Of a stretch of 64,000 bases of DNA, positions 54,916 to 64,000 are shown in pieces. Below the pieces are notes generated by a model, which saw only the letters and a program-made list of their open reading frames with translations, had not been told where the DNA came from and did no database searches. The stretch spans positions 1 through 64,000 of the forward strand of contig JAPLIR010000016.1 of NCBI GenBank assembly GCA_026389015.1, written 5' to 3'. The position numbers and the translations under genes were made by a program. Each line of letters starts with the position of its first letter. Position 1 is the stretch's first letter. The DNA comes from Candidatus Dependentiae bacterium (GTDB lineage: Bacteria > Babelota > Babeliae > Babelales > Vermiphilaceae).

Positions 54916-56400
54916 ATGTATAAAAAAATTTTTATAGCACTGATGATGACACTATGTAGTCCAACTACACAAATTTTCACTGCTGATTCTGGCACACTGG
55001 ATGTCACCTTTAATCCTACGGGTATTAGGCCCGGTACCGTATCAACCAACATTGACAATACCTTACTCGACAATTTTGGACAATCGGTAGTGGTGCAGAA
55101 TGATGGCAAAATAGTGGTAGCAGGGTTCACCTCTATCGGAGGCATATTTAGATTTGCCGTAGCACGATTTAACACCGATGGCTCACTTGACACCACCTTT
55201 AATACCGCTGGACCTCAGCCGGGCACGGTGTCAACCACCATCAATAACAATGTAGTCGAAAATAGTTTTGGACAGTCAGTAGCATTACAAAGCGATGGCA
55301 AAATAGTGGTAGCAGGATATGCCAATGTCAGTGGCGTCAGACAATTTGCCGTAGCTCGATTTAACACCAATGGTACGCTGGATGCAACTTTTAATACAAC
55401 AGGAGCGCAACCAGGCACCTTAACAACCACTATAGATGGTGATAATTTTGATGCGGTCGGCCAATCGGTGACTATACAAAACGATGACAAAATAGTTGTC
55501 GCTGGATTTGCCTTTACTTCAGCGACTGTATTTGGGTATAAATTTGCTGTAGCACGCCTTAACACCGATGGCACACTCGATACAACAACATTTAATACAG
55601 CCGGACCACAGGCAGGGACCGTATCGACCACCATCGACAATCAAACCTCCAGCTTTGGTAGATCGGTAGCATTACAAAGCAATGGCAAAATAGTGGTAGC
55701 GGGAGATGGGGGAGTTAATGGATTTGCCGTAGCACGGTTCAACACCGATGGCACGCTTGATACAACAACATTCAATACCGGAGGCGTGCAACCCGGAACC
55801 GTATCAACCACTGTCGATAATGGAACCAGTAATTTGGCTCGATCGGTAGCAATACAAAGCGATGACAAAATAGTGGTAGCGGGAAGCAGCACGGTGGATG
55901 GCTCAAATAAATTCGCTGTAGCACGATTTAATACCAATGGCACACTTGATACAACAACATTCAATGCTGGAGGCGTACAACCTGGCACGGTATCAACTGG
56001 TATTGATGGTATAAGTACGAATGCTGATGGATACTCAGTAGCATTACAAAGCGATGGCAAAATAGTTGTCGCAGGAGAAGCTACTATTCTTATAACTAAA
56101 TTCGCCGTAGCACAATTTAATACCAATGGTAGACTGGATGCAACTTTTAATACAGCAGGCCCCCAACCTGGTACCACATCCACCAGAATTGATAATAGCA
56201 TCACTAATTTTGGTCAAGCAGTAGCGCTACAAATCGATGGCAAAATAGTTATCGCAGGATATATGTCTACTAACAGTATCTTTAAATTTGGTGTTGCACG
56301 ATTCAATGGAGATCAACCTGTCCCACCTGCTCCCATAGTAACTCCCTGCGTCCTCAAACTCATACTAAAATATAGACCACGATTAGTTGTTGAATCGTAA
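54916..56400 (+). CDS. Secreted delta-60 repeat protein
   Basis: The 494-residue product has a signal peptide (MYKKIFIALMMTLCSPTTQIF) and eight or so repeats built on FNTAGPQPGTVSTTID, FGQSVALQSDGKIVVAG and KFAVARFNTDGTLD, the delta-60 pattern. It is a paralogue of the 23199-24584 protein but ends VPPAPIVTPC...RLVVES, without a Cys box. DNA repeats are highly similar, so length changes by recombination are plausible. Confidence 0.8.
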   Translation: MYKKIFIALMMTLCSPTTQIFTADSGTLDVTFNPTGIRPGTVSTNIDNTLLDNFGQSVVVQNDGKIVVAGFTSIGGIFRFAVARFNTDGSLDTTFNTAGPQPGTVSTTINNNVVENSFGQSVALQSDGKIVVAGYANVSGVRQFAVARFNTNGTLDATFNTTGAQPGTLTTTIDGDNFDAVGQSVTIQNDDKIVVAGFAFTSATVFGYKFAVARLNTDGTLDTTTFNTAGPQAGTVSTTIDNQTSSFGRSVALQSNGKIVVAGDGGVNGFAVARFNTDGTLDTTTFNTGGVQPGTVSTTVDNGTSNLARSVAIQSDDKIVVAGSSTVDGSNKFAVARFNTNGTLDTTTFNAGGVQPGTVSTGIDGISTNADGYSVALQSDGKIVVAGEATILITKFAVAQFNTNGRLDATFNTAGPQPGTTSTRIDNSITNFGQAVALQIDGKIVIAGYMSTNSIFKFGVARFNGDQPVPPAPIVTPCVLKLILKYRPRLVVES

Positions 56401-56495
56401 GGTAAATAAGGATCGTCTATACCAAACTTACTAAAAAGATTCCGGAGCTTTCCCAACCTTTTTAATAGCGCGCACTAATCCTAGACGATGAGATT

Positions 56496-56564
56496 AAAAA
56501 ATAGTAGGTTGTCCTGAAATAATGATTACGGCAAAAATGCCTATTCTCAAAAAGGAAGCCTAGT
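56496..56564 (+). promoter_or_regulatory. Conserved leader of two family-A outer-membrane genes
   Basis: AAAAAATAGTAGGTT followed by a TCCT-AAAT stretch and AAAAAGGAAGCCTAGT before the ATG recur, with small changes, at 58565-58619 before the next paralogue. The leader was probably copied along with the gene or is a shared control region. Confidence 0.55.
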
Positions 56565-58514
56565 ATGAAGTACAGCATAACACTATTTTTTAGTTTTCTT
56601 GCACTACTCAGTGCATCTGCCTGGTGCGGAACAACGCCCGTATTACCCTACTACAACATCCGCTCACAAGCAGTTGACCTCGCCCGTGAACTTGCAGGAG
56701 ACATGCACGAAATAAATTTATTTGGCATCAAACAACTCTACTGCCGTTTTTCAGCCGCAATACAGTACTCCCGCTCATTTGATTCACAAGTAATTGCTCG
56801 ATCGCTATTTGGTGATGACGCAGATACGCAAACAACCAATAATGGCGCAAAAATAACAATATCTGGATCTCGCACCATCAATAGAGATCCCTCTGACTGG
56901 CTCGCTGATTATTTTTACTTACCCACCGATTTTTCAAGCACCTTACATTTTAAACCTGAAATTCAAAATGTAATAGGCGATCTCAGCTTCTACCTCAACA
57001 TGGATGAATGGATTGACGGATTCTTTTTCAAAGCTCATGCACCCATCACCTGGACAAAATGGGATTTAAATTTTAAAGAAAAAAAGGTGACTCATGGTGT
57101 CAATGCCTATGACCAAGGCTATTTTACCGCATCAGCAATGCCCAACGACTTATTACTCAATAATTTCTCTGAGTATGCATCAGGCCAAGCGCCGGCGACA
57201 TTCTATGACCCCACCTTCACCGGCACTGATGTGACTTTTAATGGTCTTTTTTATGCACAGATTGATAACTGCAGCCACAGTGCAACACGTGTGGCAGATC
57301 TCAATATAATTTTTGGTTACAATTTTATTAATAAAAAAGATTATCACCTTGGTATCGGCCTCAAAGCAGCTGCTCCAAGCGGCAATCGCCCAAACGGGCA
57401 ATTGTTATTTGAGCCCATTGTTGGCAACGGCGGCCATTGGGAATTTGGCGCACATATCACCAGCCATGCTCTCATATGGCGCTCACGCAACGAAAACGCA
57501 AGCGTAGCTTTTTATTGCGATGCAAACATCACACACCTATTTAACGCGCGCCAATTCAGAACATTCGATCTAAACGACAAACCTATGAGTCGTTATATGC
57601 TTGCTGAAAAAATGGTTTCCCCATTAAAAATTGGACTCGTTGGTGGCAAAGCTGACCCTTTCCCCCCTGCACCAGTCATACAAACCTTTCCATCATTTGA
57701 ACCGCCCTCACAATTTGATGTAGCATTCAGCCCTGTTGCCAACTTAACGACACAAGAACTATCAGTCAGCATCGCTGTGCAAGCTGACGTTGCCGCTCAA
57801 TTGACCTATGCCAATGGCGGCTTAAATGTAGATTTGGGTTATGATTTTTGGACCCGTAGTCGCGAGAAATTTTCCGCTGAAGAATGCCCACCATGCCAAA
57901 AAATTTTTTATATTCAAGGACTACCAAAACTTGCTCCTACTTTTGTTGAAAATGGATGGGCGCTCAAAGGAGATGCCCATGTACTTGGCTTTGAAAGAAA
58001 CCACGCCGTTACTCTTTCTGCAACAGAAAGCCTAGCAACCATTAATGCAGGCACATCATTACCCGCCACCGGCGTCCTCAATCCTACTGATGCACAACTG
58101 GCAAACCCAAACATAGATAACGCACAACCCGCTTGGTCTCATTTTGGCAATGCTCCTGTAGAGTTCTTTCAAATTCGTCCACAAGGCAAAAGAAAATTAT
58201 TCAACTCGACCGCTTTTGTCGCACAAACAGAAACTTCTATAGAGCCCATACTCATTCAAGAACAAGATTTCAACCATGTAACCAGACCGAGTAGCTCACA
58301 TAAAATATACGCCAACGTAAGTTATAATTGGCCTCATTATAACCACTGGACGACATATATTGGCATTGGCGGATTTGGTGAATTTGGCAAGAACGACCTG
58401 CCATGCAAAATTGATTGCAAAAAATGTTGTGCAACAAGCTTTGAAGAAAATTCCCTCTATTGTTCATTGTCACAGTGGAGTGCTTGGATTAAATTTGGTA
58501 TTTCGTTTAACTAA
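56565..58514 (+). CDS. Outer-membrane beta-barrel protein, family A
   Basis: The 649-residue product has a signal peptide (ITLFFSFLALLSASAWCG) and the family blocks IRSQAVDLARELAG, DWLADYFYLPTDFSSTLHF, NGGHWEFGAHITSHALIW and MSRYMLAEKM, and ends WSAWIKFGISFN. The two variable loops read EECPPCQKIFYIQGLPKLAP and NDLPCKIDCKKCC, quite unlike those of its neighbours. Probable porin-like surface protein. Confidence 0.85.
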   Translation: MKYSITLFFSFLALLSASAWCGTTPVLPYYNIRSQAVDLARELAGDMHEINLFGIKQLYCRFSAAIQYSRSFDSQVIARSLFGDDADTQTTNNGAKITISGSRTINRDPSDWLADYFYLPTDFSSTLHFKPEIQNVIGDLSFYLNMDEWIDGFFFKAHAPITWTKWDLNFKEKKVTHGVNAYDQGYFTASAMPNDLLLNNFSEYASGQAPATFYDPTFTGTDVTFNGLFYAQIDNCSHSATRVADLNIIFGYNFINKKDYHLGIGLKAAAPSGNRPNGQLLFEPIVGNGGHWEFGAHITSHALIWRSRNENASVAFYCDANITHLFNARQFRTFDLNDKPMSRYMLAEKMVSPLKIGLVGGKADPFPPAPVIQTFPSFEPPSQFDVAFSPVANLTTQELSVSIAVQADVAAQLTYANGGLNVDLGYDFWTRSREKFSAEECPPCQKIFYIQGLPKLAPTFVENGWALKGDAHVLGFERNHAVTLSATESLATINAGTSLPATGVLNPTDAQLANPNIDNAQPAWSHFGNAPVEFFQIRPQGKRKLFNSTAFVAQTETSIEPILIQEQDFNHVTRPSSSHKIYANVSYNWPHYNHWTTYIGIGGFGEFGKNDLPCKIDCKKCCATSFEENSLYCSLSQWSAWIKFGISFN

Positions 58515-58619
58515 CATTTTCTCAAGCCTTTTTTTATATCGTAATAATACTGGACTAGAATCCTAAAAAAATAGTAGGTTATTCCTCAAATCATGTTTCT
58601 TGAAAAAAGGAAGCTCAGT

Positions 58620-60548
58620 ATGAGAGACACAATGAAAATTTTTAGTATACTCGTAGCATTAAGCACGCCAGTGTTGTGCTCAAAACTAGCAGTGGCACCT
58701 TATTATAGCATTCGCTCACAAGGCACCGATATTGCACGAGATTTAGCAGGACAAACGCCCTACATTCATCTCTTTAATCAAGAAAATAATTATAGCGTAT
58801 TATCGATAACCGCTGAATATACCCGCTCATTCAATGCAAAAGCAATTGCACAATCACTTTTTGGAGCTGATGCACATACTGACACTGCCTGTAAAGGTGC
58901 ACAGATCGTGGTATCCGGAACGCGTACTGCACATAGAGGCAACAACGATTGGCTCGCTGATTATTTTTATCTGCCCACTGATTTTAAAAGTATTTTGAAC
59001 TTTGAGCCGCGCATTGAAAACGTTATTGCTGATTTGAGTCTGTATGTAGGCTTTGACAAATGGTTGCCAGGATTATTTTTTGAGATGCATGCACCCATAA
59101 ATTGGACCCGCTGGAATTTAAATTTTCACGAAGAAATAATCAACGAAGGTGTTAATGCATATAGCGACGGCTACTTTACCGCTAGCGCAATGCCGCGCAA
59201 CGACTTACTCAATAATTTTGCTGAATTCGCACGCGGAAAATCACCAAACCAATTCATTGATGTTAATCATCCACGCTTTGCAATACCACTGATAACATTC
59301 AATGGATTTCAAAACAACGTAAGCCCTAGTTATGACATTACCTTCGATGGGCTTTGTAATGCAAAATTTGACACTCATGCCATGACACGAACGAGCTTGG
59401 CTACTCTAGCATTAATCCTTGGATACGATGTTGTTAATCGTGAAAATTACTACGTTGGTTTAGGCGTCAAATGTGCTGCCCCTACGGGTAATCATCCGAC
59501 AGGAGAACTATTATTTGAACCTATTTCTGGCAATGGTGGCCACTGGGAAATTGGCGCACGTGTTGCCAGTCATGCGCTTCTATTCAAATCATGCAGTGAA
59601 GAATCACATTTAGATTTTTATTGTTTTGCTGATATAACCCACTTGCTTAAATCTCATCAATCAAGAATTTTTGACCTAAAAAATAAACCGTTGAGCCGCT
59701 ATATGCTTGCTGAAAAAATGGGTCCGCCATTTTATACGTTCTTTGATGACAACAATGAACTCCTGTTAAATATGCCAGGATTTCAAAACGAATATAGCCC
59801 CATTGCCAATTTAACAAAACAAGAAATGCTTGTAAGTATTACTGTCCAAGCAGATATTGCAGCACAATTGACCTATACGCGTCATGGGTTCAATTGGGAT
59901 ATAGGTTACAATTTTTGGACCCGTAGCTGTGAAAGTTTTTATTTAAAAAATAACGATTGCGAGCCACTACTTCCTTCGTGCGGTACGGTGTGTGAACCAG
60001 CATGTTCTGCAACGTTTAAAGAAAATAGCTGGGCGATTAAAGGTGATGCACAGGTTTTTGGCTTTACTCGTTCTAGCAATGCCTCTCCCATTAATGAAAT
60101 AGCTATTCCTCTTTCATCAACTGAAAGCGTAGCAACGATTAATGCCGGCACCAACATCCCGGCAACAGGATTAACAGATCCTACAGCAGCACAATTAACA
60201 AATCCAAACGTGGACAACGCAGAACTCGTGCCATTTATTTTTTTATTTAGTACGACCGGTTACCCACCACAATCCTCTTCCGATAGAGAATCGGCAAGAA
60301 TTAATAGCTCCAATCCTCCAATACTCATCAAAGAAACTGACTTTAACCGCATTGGCACACGAAGCACCTCGCATAAGATCTATACGAACATAACCTATAA
60401 TTGGCAACCCTGTGGCCACTTTGCTCCTTATATGGGCTTTGGCGGATTTGGTGAGTTTGGTAGCAACAATACATGCACGGCACATTGCCTAAAATGCAGC
60501 CTCTCACAATGGGGTGCTTGGATTAAATTTGGCATCTCATTTAATTAA
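58620..60548 (+). CDS. Outer-membrane beta-barrel protein, family A
   Basis: The start at 58620 (MRDTMKIFSILVAL) has AAGGAAG at the same distance as in the preceding paralogue; the frame extends to 58593. The ~642-residue product has a signal peptide (ILVALSTPVLCS), blocks YSIRSQGTDIARDLAG and DWLADYFYLPTDFKSILNF, and ends WGAWIKFGISFN. Variable loops: NNDCEPLLPSCGTVCEPACS and NNTCTAHCLKC. Confidence 0.85.
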   Translation: MRDTMKIFSILVALSTPVLCSKLAVAPYYSIRSQGTDIARDLAGQTPYIHLFNQENNYSVLSITAEYTRSFNAKAIAQSLFGADAHTDTACKGAQIVVSGTRTAHRGNNDWLADYFYLPTDFKSILNFEPRIENVIADLSLYVGFDKWLPGLFFEMHAPINWTRWNLNFHEEIINEGVNAYSDGYFTASAMPRNDLLNNFAEFARGKSPNQFIDVNHPRFAIPLITFNGFQNNVSPSYDITFDGLCNAKFDTHAMTRTSLATLALILGYDVVNRENYYVGLGVKCAAPTGNHPTGELLFEPISGNGGHWEIGARVASHALLFKSCSEESHLDFYCFADITHLLKSHQSRIFDLKNKPLSRYMLAEKMGPPFYTFFDDNNELLLNMPGFQNEYSPIANLTKQEMLVSITVQADIAAQLTYTRHGFNWDIGYNFWTRSCESFYLKNNDCEPLLPSCGTVCEPACSATFKENSWAIKGDAQVFGFTRSSNASPINEIAIPLSSTESVATINAGTNIPATGLTDPTAAQLTNPNVDNAELVPFIFLFSTTGYPPQSSSDRESARINSSNPPILIKETDFNRIGTRSTSHKIYTNITYNWQPCGHFAPYMGFGGFGEFGSNNTCTAHCLKCSLSQWGAWIKFGISFN

Positions 60549-60625
60549 CCCGTCTACGCCTATGGCTACGTCGGGCAGGTCAGTCTTCGGCAGGACAGGC
60601 AGGCTCGGCAAGCTACGGCAGACAA
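60549..60625. repeat. Intergenic short palindromic repeat, copy 2
   Basis: The segment contains two related GGCAGG/AGCTACG motifs and shares AGGCTCGGCAAGCTACGG with 53205-53275. It fills the space between two array genes. Confidence 0.6.
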
Positions 60626-60639
60626 GAAGGAAGTAGAGA

Positions 60640-62709
60640 ATGAAGACTATGAGATTAATTTTTTTACCGAGCATACTGCTATTCAGTGCAGCGCTCAACA
60701 CAGATGCATGGTGCACTCCGCCTGGCGTAATTCCCTATTATAGCATTCGCTCACAAGCGGTTGATGCCGCACGTGACTTGGTAGACCAAACGTATCATGG
60801 CAATCTGTTCTGTAGCGATAGCTTCTACGGCAGTCTATCGGCAACGACACAATACACACGCTCATTTAATCCAAAAGCGATTGCTCAATCTTTATTTGGC
60901 AATGATTTGCGGTGCGGAAACGATTGTGCCGCTGGAACAATAGAGGTATCCGGATCTCGCACGGCTGATAGAGGCCCCCACGATTGGTTAGCAGATTATT
61001 TTTATTTGCCCACCGACTTTAAAAGCACCTTACAGTTCACACCTCGCATTGAGAATGTGGTGATTGATCTGCATTTTTATTGTGGCCTAGATGCATGGGC
61101 TAATGGATTATTTTTTAGTATGCACGCACCCATAACCAGAACCCGCTGGGACCTTAATTTTAATGAAACCAATATAATCACTGGTACCAATAATCATGAT
61201 GAAGGATATTTCACCGTCGCACCATTCCCTCGAGCAAACCTCCTTAATAACTTCAGCGAATTTGCATGCGGAAAAGCACCTGCATATTTTGTTGATACCG
61301 TAGATTTCCACACTCCAAACGTTTCTGTACGTCAAGAACCAAAAGATATCACTTTTGATGGTCTGTCCTATGCGAAGTTTGACTGCCAAGCACGCACCCT
61401 AACACGTTTAGCTGCATTGACCTGTATTATTGGTTATAATTTTGTTAGTCGTGAAGATTTCCACATTGGGCTGGGATTGAGAGCTGTAGCACCTACAGGC
61501 AACGCTCCCACCGGCGCCTTATTATTTCAACCGATTGTTGGCAATGGTGGCCATTGGGAACTTGGTGCGCAACTCACGAGTCATGCACTCATGTGGCAAT
61601 CAACAGATCACAATGCATCACTCGATTTTTATTGCAATGCAAACATAACCCATCTCTTTAAAGCCTCTCAAACAAGAACCTTCGATCTTAATAATAAACC
61701 ATTAAGCCGCTATATGCTCGCAGAAAAAATGGGTATATTGTCCGATCAACCTAGCATAAAATATATTCCTGGAGAATCTGCTGGTGGTGGTATTCTTGCC
61801 GGACAAGTTGGCCTATTGCACAAACCCAATGCCCAATTCATCAACGAATATAGCCCTGTTGCCAACTTAACTGCACAAAATCTTTTGGTAAGCATTAACG
61901 TGCAAACTGATATTGCCGCACAACTCACCTACACTCAGGGTTACTTACAGTGGGACCTAGGCTATAATTTTTGGAGCCGTAGTTGCGAAAAATTATATCA
62001 TAAAGTTTGCAAGCCCTATCCAAGCAGCTGCGACGCTCGATGCAAACCAATTGGCTTAGCAACCTTTGATGGTGACACTATAACAGGCTACACAGAACCT
62101 ATTCTCACCAGAGACAAAGCTGTTGATCCTTTTATATCGCGACCAAATGCCGTAGGCCCTACGGGCAACGTATGGGCACTCAAAGGTGATGCGTACGTAT
62201 TTGGCTTTGCTGATGTCTCTACTTGCAGCCCAGAAAGACCTACTTCAGTATCTCCTCTTTCGGCAACCGAAAGCAAAGCAACTATTAACAGCGGTACTAA
62301 TATACCGCCCACGGGATTGGTTGAACCAAGCCCTGCTGACCTGACTAATCCCAATGTAGATGGTCCGCTATTTGCTTTTGATGAGTTCTGTTTACAACCA
62401 GTACGTCTTACAACAAATCCTAGCTCGCCGCAAACTCGTACCTCAATTCAACCTATATTAATCGATGACGCTGATTTTGATTATATACACACCCATGGAT
62501 CTTCACACAAAATCTATACCAACGCAAGTTACAACGGGATTAATCATGGCAATTGGACTCCTTATAGTGGCATTGGCGGCTATGCTGAATTTGGTAACAA
62601 TAATGCATGCCGCACCAGAAATTCTGCAACTCCATGCAAAAAAAGTTGCCTAACGTGTGCGTTGTCGCAATGGAGCGTTTGGATTAAATTTGGTGTTTCA
62701 TTTAATTAA
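60640..62709 (+). CDS. Outer-membrane beta-barrel protein, family A (longest copy)
   Basis: The 689-residue product has a signal peptide (LIFLPSILLFSAALNTDAWC), blocks YSIRSQAVDAARDLVD, DWLADYFYLPTDFKSTLQF and LSRYMLAEKMG, and ends WSVWIKFGVSFN. Its middle loop is enlarged by about 35 residues (GDTITGYTEPILTRDKAVDP…) compared with the other copies, and its last loop is NNACRTRNSATPCKKSCLTC. Probable porin-like surface protein. Confidence 0.85.
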   Translation: MKTMRLIFLPSILLFSAALNTDAWCTPPGVIPYYSIRSQAVDAARDLVDQTYHGNLFCSDSFYGSLSATTQYTRSFNPKAIAQSLFGNDLRCGNDCAAGTIEVSGSRTADRGPHDWLADYFYLPTDFKSTLQFTPRIENVVIDLHFYCGLDAWANGLFFSMHAPITRTRWDLNFNETNIITGTNNHDEGYFTVAPFPRANLLNNFSEFACGKAPAYFVDTVDFHTPNVSVRQEPKDITFDGLSYAKFDCQARTLTRLAALTCIIGYNFVSREDFHIGLGLRAVAPTGNAPTGALLFQPIVGNGGHWELGAQLTSHALMWQSTDHNASLDFYCNANITHLFKASQTRTFDLNNKPLSRYMLAEKMGILSDQPSIKYIPGESAGGGILAGQVGLLHKPNAQFINEYSPVANLTAQNLLVSINVQTDIAAQLTYTQGYLQWDLGYNFWSRSCEKLYHKVCKPYPSSCDARCKPIGLATFDGDTITGYTEPILTRDKAVDPFISRPNAVGPTGNVWALKGDAYVFGFADVSTCSPERPTSVSPLSATESKATINSGTNIPPTGLVEPSPADLTNPNVDGPLFAFDEFCLQPVRLTTNPSSPQTRTSIQPILIDDADFDYIHTHGSSHKIYTNASYNGINHGNWTPYSGIGGYAEFGNNNACRTRNSATPCKKSCLTCALSQWSVWIKFGVSFN

Positions 62710-62722
62710 AAGAAAGCTTAGC

Positions 62723-64000
62723 ATGAAACAAGTAATAAAAATTTTTTGTAGTATCCTAGCACTCCTCAGCGCAGCACAACTGGAATCAAAATTAGCTGTG
62801 ACTCCTTACTATAGTATTCGCTCACAAGGCACTGATGCGGCGCGTTATTTACTCGAAGAATCTCGCCACATTAATCTAGTCAACCAAGACGGAATATATG
62901 CGAGCTTGTCTGCAACAACACAATATACGCAATCATTCAACCCAAAGGGGATTGCCCAATCGTTATTTGGTAGCGATGCGTTTGTTGGTAAAAATATTCA
63001 TGGCGCACAAATAACGGTGTCTGGTACTCGTACTGCCAACAGAGGAATCAATGATTGGTTGGCTGATTATTTTTATTTACCGCCCGATTTTAAAAGCACA
63101 TTGAATTTTGCCCCCGCTGTTCAAAACGTTATCGTTGACCTAGGTTTGCACGTTAACTTGGATGCCTGGGTGAATGGATTATTCTTCAGCTTGCATGCAC
63201 CCATTAACTGGACCAAATGGGATTTGCATTTCAATGAAACTCTGATCACCACCGGCACCATAGATTATTATCAAGGCTATTTCACTGCCTCACCATTACC
63301 GCGCGCCAATTTGCTTAACAATTTTTCTGAATTTGCTTGTGGCAAAGCACCGCAAAAATTTGTTGATCCAGCCTACCTTGGCGATGATGTTACCTTTAAT
63401 GGTCTTACTTCTGCCAAGTTTGATGGCTGCGCACACACTAAAACACGCTTGGCTGACCTGTCATTAATTGTAGGCTACAACTTCATTGATTGCGAAAATT
63501 ACCACCTCGGCTTAGGTGTCAAAGCGTGCGCGCCGACGGGCAACATCCCAACCGCAGAATTATTATTTGAACCAATTTCCGGCAATGGTGGTCATTGGGA
63601 GCTTGGTGCTCAAATGACAGGCCACACCACCCTATGGCAATCACAGAACGAACAAGCTCGGTTAGAATGCTTTATTAACGCGAACGTAACCAACCTCTTC
63701 AAAACGGGACAAGCAAGAACTTTTGATCTTAAGGATAAACCGCTAAGTCGCTATATGCTTGCCGAAAAAATGGCAACACCATTGCTGTATCGAGGAAATA
63801 TCATAGAAATTGTTGAATTTCTCTATCACCTTACTGGCGGCTCGTTCGATTCTGTGGGAACTGGTGAACCCGCTTCTTCAATACCTGTTTCGGCAGAATT
63901 CGCTCAAGAATTTAGTCCTGTTGCCAATTTCTCTACCCATACAGTATTCAGTTCCGGTATCCAAGGAGACATTGCTGTGCAATTAACTTATTCACACTGT
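62723..64000 (+). CDS. Outer-membrane beta-barrel protein, family A (3' end outside window)
   Basis: An open frame of 426 codons runs to the window end. It begins MKQVIKIFCSILALLSAAQL, then YSIRSQGTDAARYL, DWLADYFYLPPDFKSTLNF, NGGHWELGAQMTGHTTLW and LSRYMLAEKMA, so it is the fifth array member. It starts 13 bases after the preceding stop, with AAGAAAG as ribosome site. The array may continue beyond the window. Confidence 0.85.
   Translation, partial: MKQVIKIFCSILALLSAAQLESKLAVTPYYSIRSQGTDAARYLLEESRHINLVNQDGIYASLSATTQYTQSFNPKGIAQSLFGSDAFVGKNIHGAQITVSGTRTANRGINDWLADYFYLPPDFKSTLNFAPAVQNVIVDLGLHVNLDAWVNGLFFSLHAPINWTKWDLHFNETLITTGTIDYYQGYFTASPLPRANLLNNFSEFACGKAPQKFVDPAYLGDDVTFNGLTSAKFDGCAHTKTRLADLSLIVGYNFIDCENYHLGLGVKACAPTGNIPTAELLFEPISGNGGHWELGAQMTGHTTLWQSQNEQARLECFINANVTNLFKTGQARTFDLKDKPLSRYMLAEKMATPLLYRGNIIEIVEFLYHLTGGSFDSVGTGEPASSIPVSAEFAQEFSPVANFSTHTVFSSGIQGDIAVQLTYSHC

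Overview
The window looks like the chromosome of a small-genome, AT-rich, Gram-negative-type bacterium living inside or on a eukaryotic host. The best fit is a member of Candidatus Dependentiae (TM6). This is an inference from gene content, not from a marker gene: many ankyrin proteins with signal peptides, a large family of beta-barrel outer-membrane proteins, peptidoglycan and division genes (uppP, ftsK, murF, rsmH, spoVG), and a tyrosine recombinase resembling the chlamydial plasmid pGP7/pGP8 integrases.

Layout. 1-2.6 kb: three tandem secreted paralogues (the first only a tail) whose C-termini are eukaryotic prenylation (CaaX) boxes, then an ankyrin protein with a poly-Ser tail. 2.7-4.2 kb: a secreted family-1 glycosidase whose acid/base Glu is replaced by Ser. 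4.2-11.8 kb: five minus-strand ankyrin genes with signal peptides; two also carry what looks like a PD-(D/E)XK nuclease domain. 12-16.6 kb: small membrane and secreted proteins, an outer-membrane protein, and an HspR-like regulator. 16.6-18.9 kb: maf, with a nonsense-interrupted ankyrin gene (ending in a CaaX box) lying between maf and a duplicated maf 3' end. 19-27.5 kb: a J-domain protein, repeat-rich secreted beta-propeller/delta-60 proteins, an outer-membrane protein, decayed gene fragments, and a secreted clostripain-like protease.

27.6-36.4 kb: an accessory island mostly on the minus strand. It holds phosphotransferases of the aminoglycoside/choline kinase fold, an AAC(6')-like acetyltransferase, a PAF-acetylhydrolase-like lipase and an ABC-F protein. 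Six of these form one tight operon, and fused gene fragments lie downstream. 36.7-44.7 kb: an integrated mobile element (primase, AAA ATPase, small packaging-like genes, excisionase-like protein, tyrosine recombinase, large serine recombinase) abutting tRNA-Gln. 44.7-50.9 kb: the conserved cell-envelope block. 51.2-64 kb: a tandem array of large outer-membrane paralogues, with one second-family outer-membrane protein and a delta-60 repeat protein inside it.

How it may fit together (inference): the ankyrin, CaaX, nuclease-like, protease and glycosidase proteins have export signals and could act on a host. The outer-membrane array would form a variable surface. At three places an accessory gene lies between a gene (or its fragment) and a second copy of that gene's 3' end, which suggests a recurrent way of acquiring accessory genes.
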